From Streptomyces sp. DH24 (GTDB taxonomy: Bacteria; Actinomycetota; Actinomycetes; Streptomycetales; Streptomycetaceae), in NCBI RefSeq assembly GCF_029813775.1, contig NZ_JARVKW010000030.1, positions 1 through 64,000 on the forward strand: 64,000 bases of DNA, in the 5' to 3' direction. Under the pieces are notes generated by a model. That model was not told the origin of the DNA. It made no database searches and saw nothing but the letters and a program-made list of their open reading frames with translations. A program made the position numbers and the translations under genes. This document shows, one piece after another, positions 43,937 to 52,644 of this stretch (positions within the stretch are counted from its first letter, which is position 1; every line of letters begins with the position of its first letter).

Positions 43937-45571
43937 ATGCGCAGGGGGGTCAGGACCGGTCTGGTCGGCGGGGTGCTCGCGGTGATGGTGGGCGGCGCCG
44001 GGTACGGCACGTACAACATCGTGACCGCGCTGAGCGGCGATGGCGGTGGCGGCGGCGCGAGGACCGCGTCGGCGAAGTCCGGGACGCCGGGCCCGGACGA
44101 GGTCGGGGAGACGACCGAGAAGTTCTTCACGGCCTGGGAGAACGGCGACGCGGTGACCGCCGCGTCCTACACGAACAACGACGGCGCCGCCGAACCGCTG
44201 CTCACCGCCTTCGGCGAGGACGCGCGCATCACCGGCGTACGGATCACGCCGGGCAAGGTGAGCGGGACGACCGTGCCGTTCACGGTGAAGGCCAAGGTGT
44301 CCCACGGCGGCACGTCCGAGCCGCTGTCGTACCGCAGCGAGCTGACCGTCGTGCGCGGGGTCACCACGGGGCGGGCGCTGGTCGACTGGGAGCCGTCCGT
44401 CGTCCATCCGGAGCTGAAGGAGGGCGACACGCTCGTGACGGAGGAGTCGGCCGATCCGCCGATCGAGGCCGTCGACCGGGCGGGCGCCGTGCTGACGAAG
44501 GAGAAGTACCCGTCGCTCGGCCCCGTCCTCGACCAGCTGCGCGCCCGGTACGGCGACAAGGCGGGCGGCGAGCCCGCCGTCGAGCTGGCGGTCCGGCACG
44601 CCGCCGACGGCACCCCGGACACTCCGCTGCTGACCCTCGCCGAGGGTGAGCCCGGCAGGCTGCGCACGACGATCAGCGCGCGCGTGCAGGCGGCGGCCGA
44701 GAAGGCGGTGCGCGGCCACGACGACTCGTCCGTGGTGGCCGTCAAGCCCAGCACCGGCGAGGTCCTGGCCGTCGCGAACCACCGCGGGGACGGCTTCAAC
44801 GCGGCGTTCCAGGGCCAGGTCGCGCCCGGCTCCACCATGAAGATCATCACCGCCGCGATGCTCATCGACAACGGCGTGACCTCGATGAACGGCCCGGCGC
44901 CCTGCCCCGACAGGGCGACCTGGCAGAGCCAGACCTTCGAGAACCTCACGGGCATGCCGCCCAACGGGAACGCGACCCTCGCCAACAGCTTCCTGCGGTC
45001 CTGCAACACCGCCTTCGTCAAGCTGGTCGACGAGAAGCCGCTCACCGACGCCTCCCTCACGGCCGAGGCCGAGGAGCGCTTCGGGCTCGGCCGCGACGAC
45101 TGGCAGACCGGCATCGCGTCCTTCGACGGCCGCGTCCCGGCGTCCGGCGGCCCCGACCGCGCCGCGAACGCCATCGGCCAGGGCCAGGTCCAGATGAGCC
45201 CGCTGAACATGGCGTCCGTGACGGCGACCGCCATCACCGGCGCCTTCCGCCAGCCCTATCTGGTGTCGCCCGACCTCGACGGCCGCCGCCTCGCCACCGC
45301 CAAGGGCCTGCCGGGCGGCACCGCGGCCCAGCTGAAGCAGATGATGCGGCTCACCGCCACGCAGGGCACGGCCGCCGGGATCATGTCGGGTCTCGGCGGT
45401 GACATCGGCGCCAAGACCGGCTCCGCCGAGGTCGACGGGCAGGAGGCTCCCAACAGCTGGTTCACCGGCTTCCGCGGCGACGTCGCGGCGGCGGCGATGT
45501 CCGAGAAGGGCGGCCACGGCGGCGACGCGGCGGGCCCGATCGTGCGCGCCGTCCTGGCGGCGGGCGGCTGA
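43937..45571 (+). CDS. Penicillin-binding protein with NTF2-like domain
   Basis: 544 residues: an N-terminal transmembrane anchor (about 8-28), an NTF2-like MecA-N domain (about 55-165), a dimerisation region, and a transpeptidase domain with all three active-site motifs: S299-TMK (SxxK), S355-CN (SxN) and K493-TG. It cross-links peptidoglycan stems outside the membrane, probably in a stage-specific role. The ATG is chosen after GGGGGAGCGCGTC. A paralogue follows directly; both end in a Gly-Gly tail. Position next to ssgE suits a function in sporulation or cell shape (inference). Confidence 0.92.
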   Translation: MRRGVRTGLVGGVLAVMVGGAGYGTYNIVTALSGDGGGGGARTASAKSGTPGPDEVGETTEKFFTAWENGDAVTAASYTNNDGAAEPLLTAFGEDARITGVRITPGKVSGTTVPFTVKAKVSHGGTSEPLSYRSELTVVRGVTTGRALVDWEPSVVHPELKEGDTLVTEESADPPIEAVDRAGAVLTKEKYPSLGPVLDQLRARYGDKAGGEPAVELAVRHAADGTPDTPLLTLAEGEPGRLRTTISARVQAAAEKAVRGHDDSSVVAVKPSTGEVLAVANHRGDGFNAAFQGQVAPGSTMKIITAAMLIDNGVTSMNGPAPCPDRATWQSQTFENLTGMPPNGNATLANSFLRSCNTAFVKLVDEKPLTDASLTAEAEERFGLGRDDWQTGIASFDGRVPASGGPDRAANAIGQGQVQMSPLNMASVTATAITGAFRQPYLVSPDLDGRRLATAKGLPGGTAAQLKQMMRLTATQGTAAGIMSGLGGDIGAKTGSAEVDGQEAPNSWFTGFRGDVAAAAMSEKGGHGGDAAGPIVRAVLAAGG

Positions 45572-45760
45572 TCGGCAGCGCGGTCAACGGGCCGTCGCGC
45601 CGGGCGCCCGCCGTCCCGCCCACGGCGACGCGGGCGGGACCCCGCGCGACAGGCGGGAATGTGACGACAGGCCCTAGGGTGGTCGCCGTCGTTGGACGGC
45701 TGGGCCGACGGGCAGCGGGCACCAGGCGGGCACCAGGGGTCGTACGAAGGACGGACAGCA

Positions 45761-47422
45761 GTGGGCAACAGAAGACGCGTCGCCGAGCGGCGGTCCTCGC
45801 GGTACAGGCAGTACCTGAGGCGGCCGGCCGTGCTCGGGGGTGCCATCGCGGTGGTGGTCGTCGGCGCGGGAGCCGGCGGCTACGCGGTGTGGGCGGCGGA
45901 CGGCGAGCAGACGGTGGTCAGGACGTTCAAGCCGGGCCCGCTGTCGACGCAGGAGGTCACCACCGCCGCTCAGCGTTTCCTCACCGCCTGGCAGGACGGC
46001 AGGGTGACCGAGGCGGCCGGCGCCACCGACGACCCCGCGGCGGCCGGCGCGATGCTCACCTCGTTCGCCAAGGACGCCCGCGTGAAGGACGCGGCGTTCA
46101 CCGTGGGCCGGCCCACCGGCGCGAAGATCCCGTTCAAGGTCAAGGGCACGGTGTCGTACGAGGACACCAGCAAGCCGCTCGGGTACGACAGCGCGCTCAC
46201 CGTCGTCCGCGCCGAGAACGACCGGCCGGTCGTGGACTGGCACGCCTCCGTCGTCCACCCCGATCTGAAGGACGGCGACAAGCTGGTCACCGGCGAGGCG
46301 GGCACCCCGCCGGTGAAGGCGCTCGACCGGGACGGCGGCGAACTGACCACCAAGAAGTACCCCTCGCTCGGCACGGTCCTGGACGGACTGCGCGAGAAGT
46401 ACGGCGAGACCGCCGGCGGCACGGCGGGCGTCGAGCTGCGCGTGGAGCGCGGCAAGGCGTCCAAGGCCGCCGAACTGGCCGACAGGACGCTGCTGGAACT
46501 GAGCGAGGGCACGCCGGGCACGGTGAAGACCACGCTCAGCCCGGACCTCCAGGCGGCGGCGGAGAAGGAGGTCGCCGAGCGCAAGCGGGCCTCGGTGGCC
46601 GTGGTGCGGCCGTCGACGGGCGAGATCCTGGCCGTGGCGAACTCCTCGCACGGCTTCAACGTCGCCTTCCAGGGCTCCCTGGCGCCCGGCTCGACGATGA
46701 AGGTCATCACGTCGTCGCTGCTGATCGAGAAGGGCCTGGCGTCGGCGGACAAGAAGCACCCGTGCCCGAAGTACTTCAGCTACGGCGGCTGGAAGTTCCA
46801 GAACGACGACAAGTTCGAGATCAAGGACGGCACGTTCACGGCGAGCTTCGCGCGCTCCTGCAACACCGCCTTCATCAGCCAGGCCCCGAAGCTGGAGAAC
46901 GACGACCTGACGAAGCAGGCCCAGGAGGTCTTCGGCCTGGGGCGCAACGACTGGGCGATCGGGGTGCCCACGTTCGACGGAGCGGTGCCGGTGCAGTCGG
47001 CGGCGCCGATGGCCGCGTCCCTGATCGGCCAGGGCGGGGTCCGCATGAACCCGCTGAACATGGCCTCGGTGTCGGCGACCGTGCAGTCCGGCACGTTCCG
47101 CCAGCCGTACCTGGTGTCACCCGACGTCGACAACCGCGAACTCGCCACGGCCTCGCGCAAACTGTCCGACGGCACGCTGAAGCAGCTGCGCGCACTGATG
47201 TCGTACACGGCGTCGTACGGCACGGCCGCTGAGGCGATGGCGGGGATCAGCGGCGGCGCCGCCAAGACCGGCTCGGCGGAGGTCGACGGCCAGAAGAAGC
47301 CGAACGGCTGGTTCACCGCGTACCGGGGGGACCTGGCCGCGGCGGGCGTCGTCCAGCAGGGCGGGCACGGCGGCGAGACGGCGGGCCCGCTCGTCGCGGC
47401 ACTGCTGAAGGCGGGCGGCTGA
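45761..47422 (+). CDS. Penicillin-binding protein, tandem paralogue
   Basis: 553 residues with the same plan as its upstream neighbour: a basic N-terminus, a transmembrane anchor (about 24-45), an NTF2-like domain (about 65-170), and a transpeptidase with S311-TMK, S366-CN and K502-TGSAE. The GTG at 45761 follows AAGGACGGACAGCA. About 190 bp separate the two genes. The duplication is old, as the sequences differ over most of their length. The stop codon opens into the GGCGGGCGGC repeat array. Confidence 0.92.
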   Translation: MGNRRRVAERRSSRYRQYLRRPAVLGGAIAVVVVGAGAGGYAVWAADGEQTVVRTFKPGPLSTQEVTTAAQRFLTAWQDGRVTEAAGATDDPAAAGAMLTSFAKDARVKDAAFTVGRPTGAKIPFKVKGTVSYEDTSKPLGYDSALTVVRAENDRPVVDWHASVVHPDLKDGDKLVTGEAGTPPVKALDRDGGELTTKKYPSLGTVLDGLREKYGETAGGTAGVELRVERGKASKAAELADRTLLELSEGTPGTVKTTLSPDLQAAAEKEVAERKRASVAVVRPSTGEILAVANSSHGFNVAFQGSLAPGSTMKVITSSLLIEKGLASADKKHPCPKYFSYGGWKFQNDDKFEIKDGTFTASFARSCNTAFISQAPKLENDDLTKQAQEVFGLGRNDWAIGVPTFDGAVPVQSAAPMAASLIGQGGVRMNPLNMASVSATVQSGTFRQPYLVSPDVDNRELATASRKLSDGTLKQLRALMSYTASYGTAAEAMAGISGGAAKTGSAEVDGQKKPNGWFTAYRGDLAAAGVVQQGGHGGETAGPLVAALLKAGG

Positions 47423-47536
47423 CTGCGGGCGGCGAACGGCGGGCGGCTGACGGCGAACGGCGGGCGGCCAACGGCGGGCGGCCAACGGCGGGCGGCTGAC
47501 GGCGAACGGCTCACGTCGGGCGGCTGACGGCCGACG
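47412..47536. repeat. GGCGGGCGGC-YRAC tandem array
   Basis: Six to seven imperfect copies of GGCGGGCGGC followed by TGAC, CAAC or GAAC start inside the last codons of the second penicillin-binding protein gene and run to about 47536. The unit includes the sense end of the gene (GGCGGGCGGCTGA), so the array seems to be an expansion of the gene's own terminus. No open frame or hairpin of note. Confidence 0.7.
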
Positions 47537-47612
47537 CCGCCCGGCCGTGGCGCCGCCCCTGGGCGTGAACCCGCCCGGGACATGACGCCGGCTGTTCGGC
47601 CGGACACGCTGT

Positions 47613-47990
47613 TCAGCCGGACACGCTGTGCGCCGGTTCCGCGGCCGCCGTGTAGGTGCGCCGCAGGAACCGCAGCAGCGTCTTCGTCTCGAACTGCACC
47701 ACCGAGCACCCCTGCGCCGAGTGGAACTCGACGACGGCCTGCACGCGCCCGCACGGCCACACCCGTACCGAGCCGCTCTCCGCGGGGGCGCGCAGCCCCT
47801 GTTCGAGCAGGGACCGGGAGAAGGTCCACTCGCGGGAGCCGGGTCCGGGCGGCAGCCCCACACGGACGGCGCGGGGGTCTTCCTCGGGGTCGTAGCGCAG
47901 CGCCACGCGGACGGCGCCGCGCTCCTCGTCCACACGGTCGTCGGCGTCCGTGACGATGTGGGCTCGTGCGTACTGTTCGACTACCGACAT
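47613..47990 (-). CDS. ssgE: SsgA-like sporulation/cell-division protein
   Basis: 125-residue SALP family protein (actinomycete-specific), known to guide septation and spore-wall processes. Family motifs: VRVALRYDPEEDPRAVRVGL, the central WTFSRSLLEQGL, and VVEFHSAQGCSVVQFETKTL. From its position beside the penicillin-binding protein pair and nickel transporter I believe it is the orthologue of S. coelicolor SsgE (SCO3158), linked to spore separation; the symbol rests on synteny. It is convergent with the penicillin-binding protein gene, across the repeat array. Confidence 0.85.
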   Translation of the reverse strand: MSVVEQYARAHIVTDADDRVDEERGAVRVALRYDPEEDPRAVRVGLPPGPGSREWTFSRSLLEQGLRAPAESGSVRVWPCGRVQAVVEFHSAQGCSVVQFETKTLLRFLRRTYTAAAEPAHSVSG

Positions 47991-48132
47991 CGGACGGCCC
48001 CTTACGCTGTGCTACCTCTGTGGAAAGCTCTGCACCCCGCCCTTACCCAATGTCCCATATTTCCCGGATCATGCCTTCCCGTGCGGAACACCTCACCGCT
48101 TCGACGGCGGCTCGTTGACAAGGCCCTCGCTC

Positions 48133-48170
48133 TTGCAAGAGGTTCGCAACAAGCCACTATCATCGAACAG
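48133..48170 (+). promoter_or_regulatory. Nur-type nickel operator and leaderless promoter
   Basis: TTGCAA-GAGGT-TCGCAA (48133-48149) matches the published Nur-box pattern tTGCaa-N5-ttGCAA with one difference. Its left half also serves as a -35 (TTGCAA). A -10 TATCAT lies at 48158-48163, seven bases before the GTG of the transporter gene. Transcription would begin at or next to the start codon, giving a leaderless mRNA repressed by nickel-loaded Nur. Pattern seen; regulation inferred. Confidence 0.65.
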
Positions 48171-49216
48171 TGCATGTGCCTGACGGATTCATAGACGCCC
48201 CCACCTCCGCCGCGACCGGTCTCGTCGCCGCCGGTGCCGTCGCCGTGAGCCTGCGCGGTGCCCGCCGTGAGCTCGACGAACGGACGGCGCCGCTCGCGGG
48301 CCTCGTGGCGGCGTTCATCTTCGCGGTGCAGATGCTGAACTTCCCCGTCGCCGCGGGAACCAGCGGCCACCTGCTCGGCGGCGCGCTCGCGGCGATCCTC
48401 GTCGGCCCCTTCACGGGGGTGCTGTGCGTCTCCGTGGTCCTGCTGATGCAGGGCATCCTCTTCGCGGACGGCGGTCTGACCGCGCTCGGCGTGAACATCA
48501 CGGACATGGCCATCGTGACGACGGTCGTCGCGTACGCCCTGTTCCGCGGCCTGGTCAAGGTGCTGCCCCGGGGCCGCCGGTCGGTGACCGCCGCCTCCTT
48601 CGTCGCCGCCCTCGTCTCCGTGCCGGCCTCCGCCCTGGCCTTCACGCTGATCTACGCCGTCGGCGGCACCACCGACGTGTCGATCGGCAAGGTCGCCACC
48701 GCGATGATCGGCGTGCACGTCCTCATCGGCATCGGCGAGGCCGCGATCACCGCGCTGACCGTGGGCGCCGTCGTCGCCGTGCGCCCGGACCTCGTGCACG
48801 GCGCGCGCGACCTGCGGCAGAAGCTCAAGCTGCGGGTGAACGGCGAGCTCGTGGACGCGCCGGACGCCGAGCCGGTGCCCGTGGCGGCCCGCACCTCGCG
48901 CCGCACGTTCTGGATCGCCGGGCTCGTGACCTCCCTGGTCCTCGCCGGATTCGTCAGCTTCTACGCCTCCGCCGACCCGGACGGCCTGGAGAAGGTCGCC
49001 GCCGACCAGGGCTTCGACAAGGGCGCCGAGGAGCACGCCGCCGCCGACTCGCCGCTCGCGGACTACGGCGTGAGGGACGTCGAGGACGCCCGGCTGTCCG
49101 GCGGCCTGGCGGGCGTGATCGGCGTGGGTGTGACGGTCGTGGCCGGAAGCGGTGTGTTCTGGGCGGTCCGCAGGCGCCGCACGGCCGACACCTCGCCCAC
49201 GAACACCGGGCTCTGA
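48170..49216 (+). CDS. nikM: Nickel/cobalt ECF transporter S-component, CbiM-CbiN fusion
   Basis: 348 residues. The N-terminus MHVPDGFID is the metal-binding signature: in this family the amino group and His2 coordinate Ni/Co, which fixes GTG 48170 as the true start. Seven or so hydrophobic segments (CbiM, 1-210) are followed by a linker and a CbiN/PDGLE-like domain with two more helices (PDGLEKVAADQG ... ADYGV, about 240-340). No Shine-Dalgarno is present, in line with a leaderless message. First gene of the M-Q-O operon; the Nur box upstream favours nickel over cobalt. Confidence 0.9.
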   Translation: MHVPDGFIDAPTSAATGLVAAGAVAVSLRGARRELDERTAPLAGLVAAFIFAVQMLNFPVAAGTSGHLLGGALAAILVGPFTGVLCVSVVLLMQGILFADGGLTALGVNITDMAIVTTVVAYALFRGLVKVLPRGRRSVTAASFVAALVSVPASALAFTLIYAVGGTTDVSIGKVATAMIGVHVLIGIGEAAITALTVGAVVAVRPDLVHGARDLRQKLKLRVNGELVDAPDAEPVPVAARTSRRTFWIAGLVTSLVLAGFVSFYASADPDGLEKVAADQGFDKGAEEHAAADSPLADYGVRDVEDARLSGGLAGVIGVGVTVVAGSGVFWAVRRRRTADTSPTNTGL

Positions 49217-49217
49217 C

Positions 49218-49979
49218 ATGGGCGCCGGGCACGCCCACAAGCTCTACCGGCACGGGCACTCGCCCGTGCACGCGCTGCCGCCGCACACCAAACTGGCCGC
49301 GGTGTTCGCCTTCGTGGTGATCGTGGTGTCGACGCCGCGGGAGGCGATGTGGGCGTTCGGGCTGTACGCCGTGCTCCTCGCGGGCGTCGCGTACGCGGCG
49401 CGCGTGCCCGCCGCCTTCCTGCTCAAGCGGCTGCTGATCGAGGTGCCGTTCGTGGCGTTCGCGGTGCTCATGCCGTTCGTCGCGGAGGGCGAGCGCGTCG
49501 GCGTCCTCGGGCTGTCGCTGAGCGTGAACGGCCTGTGGGGCGCCTGGAACGTGCTCGCCAAGGGCACCCTCGGCGTCGCCGCCTCCGTCCTGCTGGCCGC
49601 CACCACCGAACTGCGCGAACTGCTCCTGGGCCTGCAACGCCTCAAGCTGCCCCCGCTGCTCGTGCAGATCGCGTCCTTCATGATCCGCTACGGCGACGTC
49701 ATCGCCGACGAGATGCGGCGCATGCGCATCGCCCGCGAGTCCCGCGGCTTCGAGGCGAGCGGCCCGCGCCACTGGGGCGTCCTCGGGAAGTCGGCGGGCG
49801 CCCTGTTCATCCGCTCCTACGAACGCGGCGAGCGCGTGCACCTCGCCATGATCAGCCGCGGCTACGCCGGTTCGATGCCGGTGATCGACGAGGTGACCGC
49901 GTCCCGGGCGCAGTGGTCGTACGCCCTCGCCCTGCCCTCGGCCGCCCTCGTCGTCCGTCTGCTGGGATGGGTCCTGTGA
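49218..49979 (+). CDS. nikQ: ECF transporter transmembrane (T) component
   Basis: 253-residue CbiQ/NikQ-type T-component with about five membrane spans and the coupling-helix motif ADEMRRMRIARESRGF (about 168-183) that contacts the ATPase. The N-terminus HKLYRHGHSPVHALPPHTKL is typical of CbiQ. It begins one base after the nikM stop and its stop overlaps the GTG of the ATPase gene, so M, Q and O are one translational unit. Confidence 0.9.
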   Translation: MGAGHAHKLYRHGHSPVHALPPHTKLAAVFAFVVIVVSTPREAMWAFGLYAVLLAGVAYAARVPAAFLLKRLLIEVPFVAFAVLMPFVAEGERVGVLGLSLSVNGLWGAWNVLAKGTLGVAASVLLAATTELRELLLGLQRLKLPPLLVQIASFMIRYGDVIADEMRRMRIARESRGFEASGPRHWGVLGKSAGALFIRSYERGERVHLAMISRGYAGSMPVIDEVTASRAQWSYALALPSAALVVRLLGWVL

Positions 49980-50725
49980 CACCTTCACTGGAAGTGGCCT
50001 CGCTGGCCTTCGCGTATCCCGACGGGCACCAGGCGCTGTTCGGCGTGGACTTCACCGTCGCGCGCGGCGAGCGGGTCGCGCTGCTCGGCCCGAACGGCGC
50101 CGGCAAGACGACCCTCGTGCTGCACCTCAACGGCATCCTGACCGGCGGCACGGGCACGGTGAAGGTCGCCGGGCTGCCGGTCGGCAAGCAGCACATGGCG
50201 GAGATCAGGCGCCGGGTCGGCATCGTCTTCCAGGACCCCGACGACCAGTTGTTCATGCCGACCGTGCGGGAGGACGTGGCGTTCGGACCGGCGGCGGCCG
50301 GGCTGAAGGGCCCGGAGCTGGAGGCGCGCGTCGACCGGGCGCTGTCGCAGGTCGGGATGGCACAGTTCAAGGACCGGCCGCCGCACCACCTGTCGTTCGG
50401 GCAGCGGCGCCGGGTGGCCGTGGCGACCGTGCTCGCGATGGAGCCGGAGATCCTCGTCCTGGACGAGCCGTCGTCCAACCTCGACCCGGCCTCCCGGCGC
50501 GAACTGGCCGACATCCTGCGCTCGCTGGACGTGACGGTGCTCATGGTCACGCACGACCTGCCGTACGCCCTGGAGCTGTGCCCGCGCTCCCTGATCCTGA
50601 GCGACGGCGTGATCGCGGCGGACGGCCGGACGGCCGATCTGCTCGCCGACGACGAGCTGATGCGCGCCAACCGGCTGGAGCTGCCGTTCGGATTCGACCC
50701 GCGGTCCGTGACAATGGGCGCGTGA
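49976..50725 (+). CDS. nikO: ECF transporter ATPase component
   Basis: 249-residue ABC ATPase (CbiO/NikO). Walker A GPNGAGKTT (about 38-46), Q-loop VFQDPDDQLF, a signature LSFGQRRRVAVA (variant LSFGQ as in CbiO), Walker B ILVLDEPSSNLD and the H-loop VTHD. The GTG at 49976 overlaps the T-component stop (GTGA); ATG 49967 is an alternative. It powers metal uptake by NikM/NikQ. Its own stop overlaps the start of the MarR/OhrR gene. Confidence 0.93.
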   Translation: MTPSLEVASLAFAYPDGHQALFGVDFTVARGERVALLGPNGAGKTTLVLHLNGILTGGTGTVKVAGLPVGKQHMAEIRRRVGIVFQDPDDQLFMPTVREDVAFGPAAAGLKGPELEARVDRALSQVGMAQFKDRPPHHLSFGQRRRVAVATVLAMEPEILVLDEPSSNLDPASRRELADILRSLDVTVLMVTHDLPYALELCPRSLILSDGVIAADGRTADLLADDELMRANRLELPFGFDPRSVTMGA

Positions 50726-51198
50726 CGGACGAGGACGAGGGCATCCGGGGCGACGAGGGCTCGCTGCTGCTGGACGACCAGCTGTGTTTCGCGCTGTACG
50801 CGGCGCAGCGCGCGGTGACGGCCGCGTACCGCCCGCTCCTCGACGGTCTGGGGCTGACCTACCCGCAGTACCTGGCGCTGCTGGTGCTGTGGGAGCGCGG
50901 CGAGACCACGGTGAAGGACCTGGCCGCCGCGCTGCGCCTCGACTACGGCACGGTGTCGCCGCTGCTGAAGCGGCTGGAGGGCGCGGGTCTGGTGCGCCGG
51001 GAGCGGGCCGCGCACGACGAGCGCTCGGTGCTGGTCGCGTGCACCGGGCGCGGCGAGGAGCTGCGCGAGCGTGCGGCGCGGGTGCCGGGCGCGCTGCTCG
51101 CGGCGACCGGCGTCGGGGGCGGTGAGGTGGCGAGGCTGCGCGGGGAGCTGTGGCGGCTCGCCGAGCGGGCCGGGTCGGCGGCCGGCCGCGCCCGCTGA
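50722..51198 (+). CDS. OhrR-like MarR-family regulator
   Basis: 158 residues. The N-terminal helix carries the OhrR-type motif LDDQLCFALYAAQRAVTAAY, with the reactive cysteine used for organic-hydroperoxide sensing, followed by GLTYPQYLALLVLWERG and the winged helix (TVKDLAAALRLDYGTVSPLL). GTGA overlap with nikO shows coupling to the nickel operon. No ohr peroxidase gene is next to it, which is unusual for OhrR; it may regulate elsewhere. Confidence 0.85.
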   Translation: MTDEDEGIRGDEGSLLLDDQLCFALYAAQRAVTAAYRPLLDGLGLTYPQYLALLVLWERGETTVKDLAAALRLDYGTVSPLLKRLEGAGLVRRERAAHDERSVLVACTGRGEELRERAARVPGALLAATGVGGGEVARLRGELWRLAERAGSAAGRAR

Positions 51199-51332
51199 TC
51201 ACGGTTGGTCCTGGCCCCGCACGCCCCGGCAACATCGGCATAACGATCGCACGCGGGCTGCCGGACCCAGGAATCGCAGGCGGACGGGCGGTGTTCCACG
51301 CACTGTCGCAGGCGGTTGGCCCATCGGAAGGG

Positions 51333-52511
51333 ATGCGGGACGTGGACGTGCACGGCACAGTGGCCGAGGGCTTCGAGCCGGTCGGGGAAGCGTTCGCGCG
51401 GAACTTCGAGGCGCTCGGGGACCGGGGCGCGGCCGTCGCCGTCTACCGCGACGGGCGCAGGGTCGTCGACCTGTGGGGCGGCACCAGGGACGTCGACGGC
51501 ACCGAGCCGTGGCAGCGGGGCACCGCCCAGGTCGTGCGCTCCGCGACGAAGGGCGTCGCCGCCGCCGTACTCCTGCTGCTGCACCAGCGCGGGGAGCTGG
51601 ACCTGGACGCGCCGGTCGGCGAGTACTGGCCTCGGTTCAAGGCGCACGGCAAGGACGGGGTCCTGGTGCGGCACGTGCTGAACCACCGGGCCGGGCTGCC
51701 CGTGCTCGACCGGCCGCTCACGCCCGCCGAGGCGCTGGACCCGCTGCGCGGCCCGGAGGCGGTCGCCGCGCAGGCACCCGCGTGGGAGCCGGGCACCGAC
51801 CACGGCTACCACGCGCTGACGTACGGCTGGATGCTCGACGAACTGGTGCGGCGCGTGACCGGCCGGGGCACCGGCGAGTGGATCGCCGCCGAGATCGCCG
51901 CGCCGCTGGACCTGGACCTGTGGCTGGGGCTGCCCGCCGCGGAGGAGGCGGCGGGCCGCGCGGGCCGGGTCGGACGCGCCGAGGCGCCCGAGCCGGCCTC
52001 CGGGGTGCTGCGCGCCCGTCCCCGGCGCGCGGTCACCGAGGCCTACGAGGACCCGGACTCCCTCACCCGCCGCGCCTTCGCCGCGATCACGCCGTGCCCC
52101 GACCAGAACGACCCGGCGTACCGCGCGTCGGCCCTGCCCGCGACGAACGGCATCGCCACGGCCGACGGCCTGGCCCGCTTCTACGCCGCGCTGATCGGCG
52201 AGGTCGACGGGGTGCGGCTGTTCGACCCGGCCACGCTCGCACTGGCCCGTGCCGAGGAGTCGTCGGGACCCGACCGGGTCCTCGTCGTCAACACTCGCTT
52301 CGGCCTCGGCTACATGCTGCACGGCGGCGCCTCCCCCTTCCTCGGCCCCGGCTCCTTCGGGCACCCGGGCCGCGGCGGCGCCCTCGGCTTCGCCGACCCG
52401 GAGACGGGCATCGCCTTCGGCTATGTCACCAACGGCTTCCGCAAGACCGTGACGGCGGACCCGCGGGCGCAGGCGCTGGTCCGGGCGGTGCGGGCGTCCC
52501 TCGACCGGTAG
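51333..52511 (+). CDS. Serine beta-lactamase-like hydrolase (EstB type)
   Basis: 392-residue member of the class C beta-lactamase/esterase superfamily (cytosolic, no signal peptide). It has the SxxK motif in VRSATKGVAAA (about 72), a YxA/S tyrosine motif in GYHALTYGW (about 157) and the third motif in SFGHPGRGGALGF (HPG, about 345). The LNHRAGLPVLDRPL loop is usual for EstB-like esterases. The ATG at 51333 is preferred; GTG 51342 is possible. The substrate is unknown; many such proteins hydrolyse esters rather than lactams. Confidence 0.87.
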   Translation: MRDVDVHGTVAEGFEPVGEAFARNFEALGDRGAAVAVYRDGRRVVDLWGGTRDVDGTEPWQRGTAQVVRSATKGVAAAVLLLLHQRGELDLDAPVGEYWPRFKAHGKDGVLVRHVLNHRAGLPVLDRPLTPAEALDPLRGPEAVAAQAPAWEPGTDHGYHALTYGWMLDELVRRVTGRGTGEWIAAEIAAPLDLDLWLGLPAAEEAAGRAGRVGRAEAPEPASGVLRARPRRAVTEAYEDPDSLTRRAFAAITPCPDQNDPAYRASALPATNGIATADGLARFYAALIGEVDGVRLFDPATLALARAEESSGPDRVLVVNTRFGLGYMLHGGASPFLGPGSFGHPGRGGALGFADPETGIAFGYVTNGFRKTVTADPRAQALVRAVRASLDR

Positions 52512-52644
52512 CGGCGCCCCGGCAGCCGACCCGGGCCCGCCCGCGGCCCCGGGTGGCCGGCCGGGATCCGGTTACGATCGAACGGTCGGACAAAAGCCCC
52601 ATACCGGTCTATTTCAGGCGGTCCCCATCACTTCGGAGCAATCG

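Noticed and set aside
43937..47422. Penicillin-binding proteins as cargo of the element
   Set aside because: They lie beyond attR, have chromosomal composition and belong to the conserved Streptomyces gene order with ssgE.
47412..47536. CRISPR or insertion-sequence end
   Set aside because: It is a simple GC-rich minisatellite with 14-base units and no transposase or terminal inverted repeats.
51333..52511. Clinically typical beta-lactamase
   Set aside because: No signal peptide, SxxK/Y/HPG motifs of the EstB esterase-like subgroup and no resistance context; kept as a serine hydrolase of unknown substrate.
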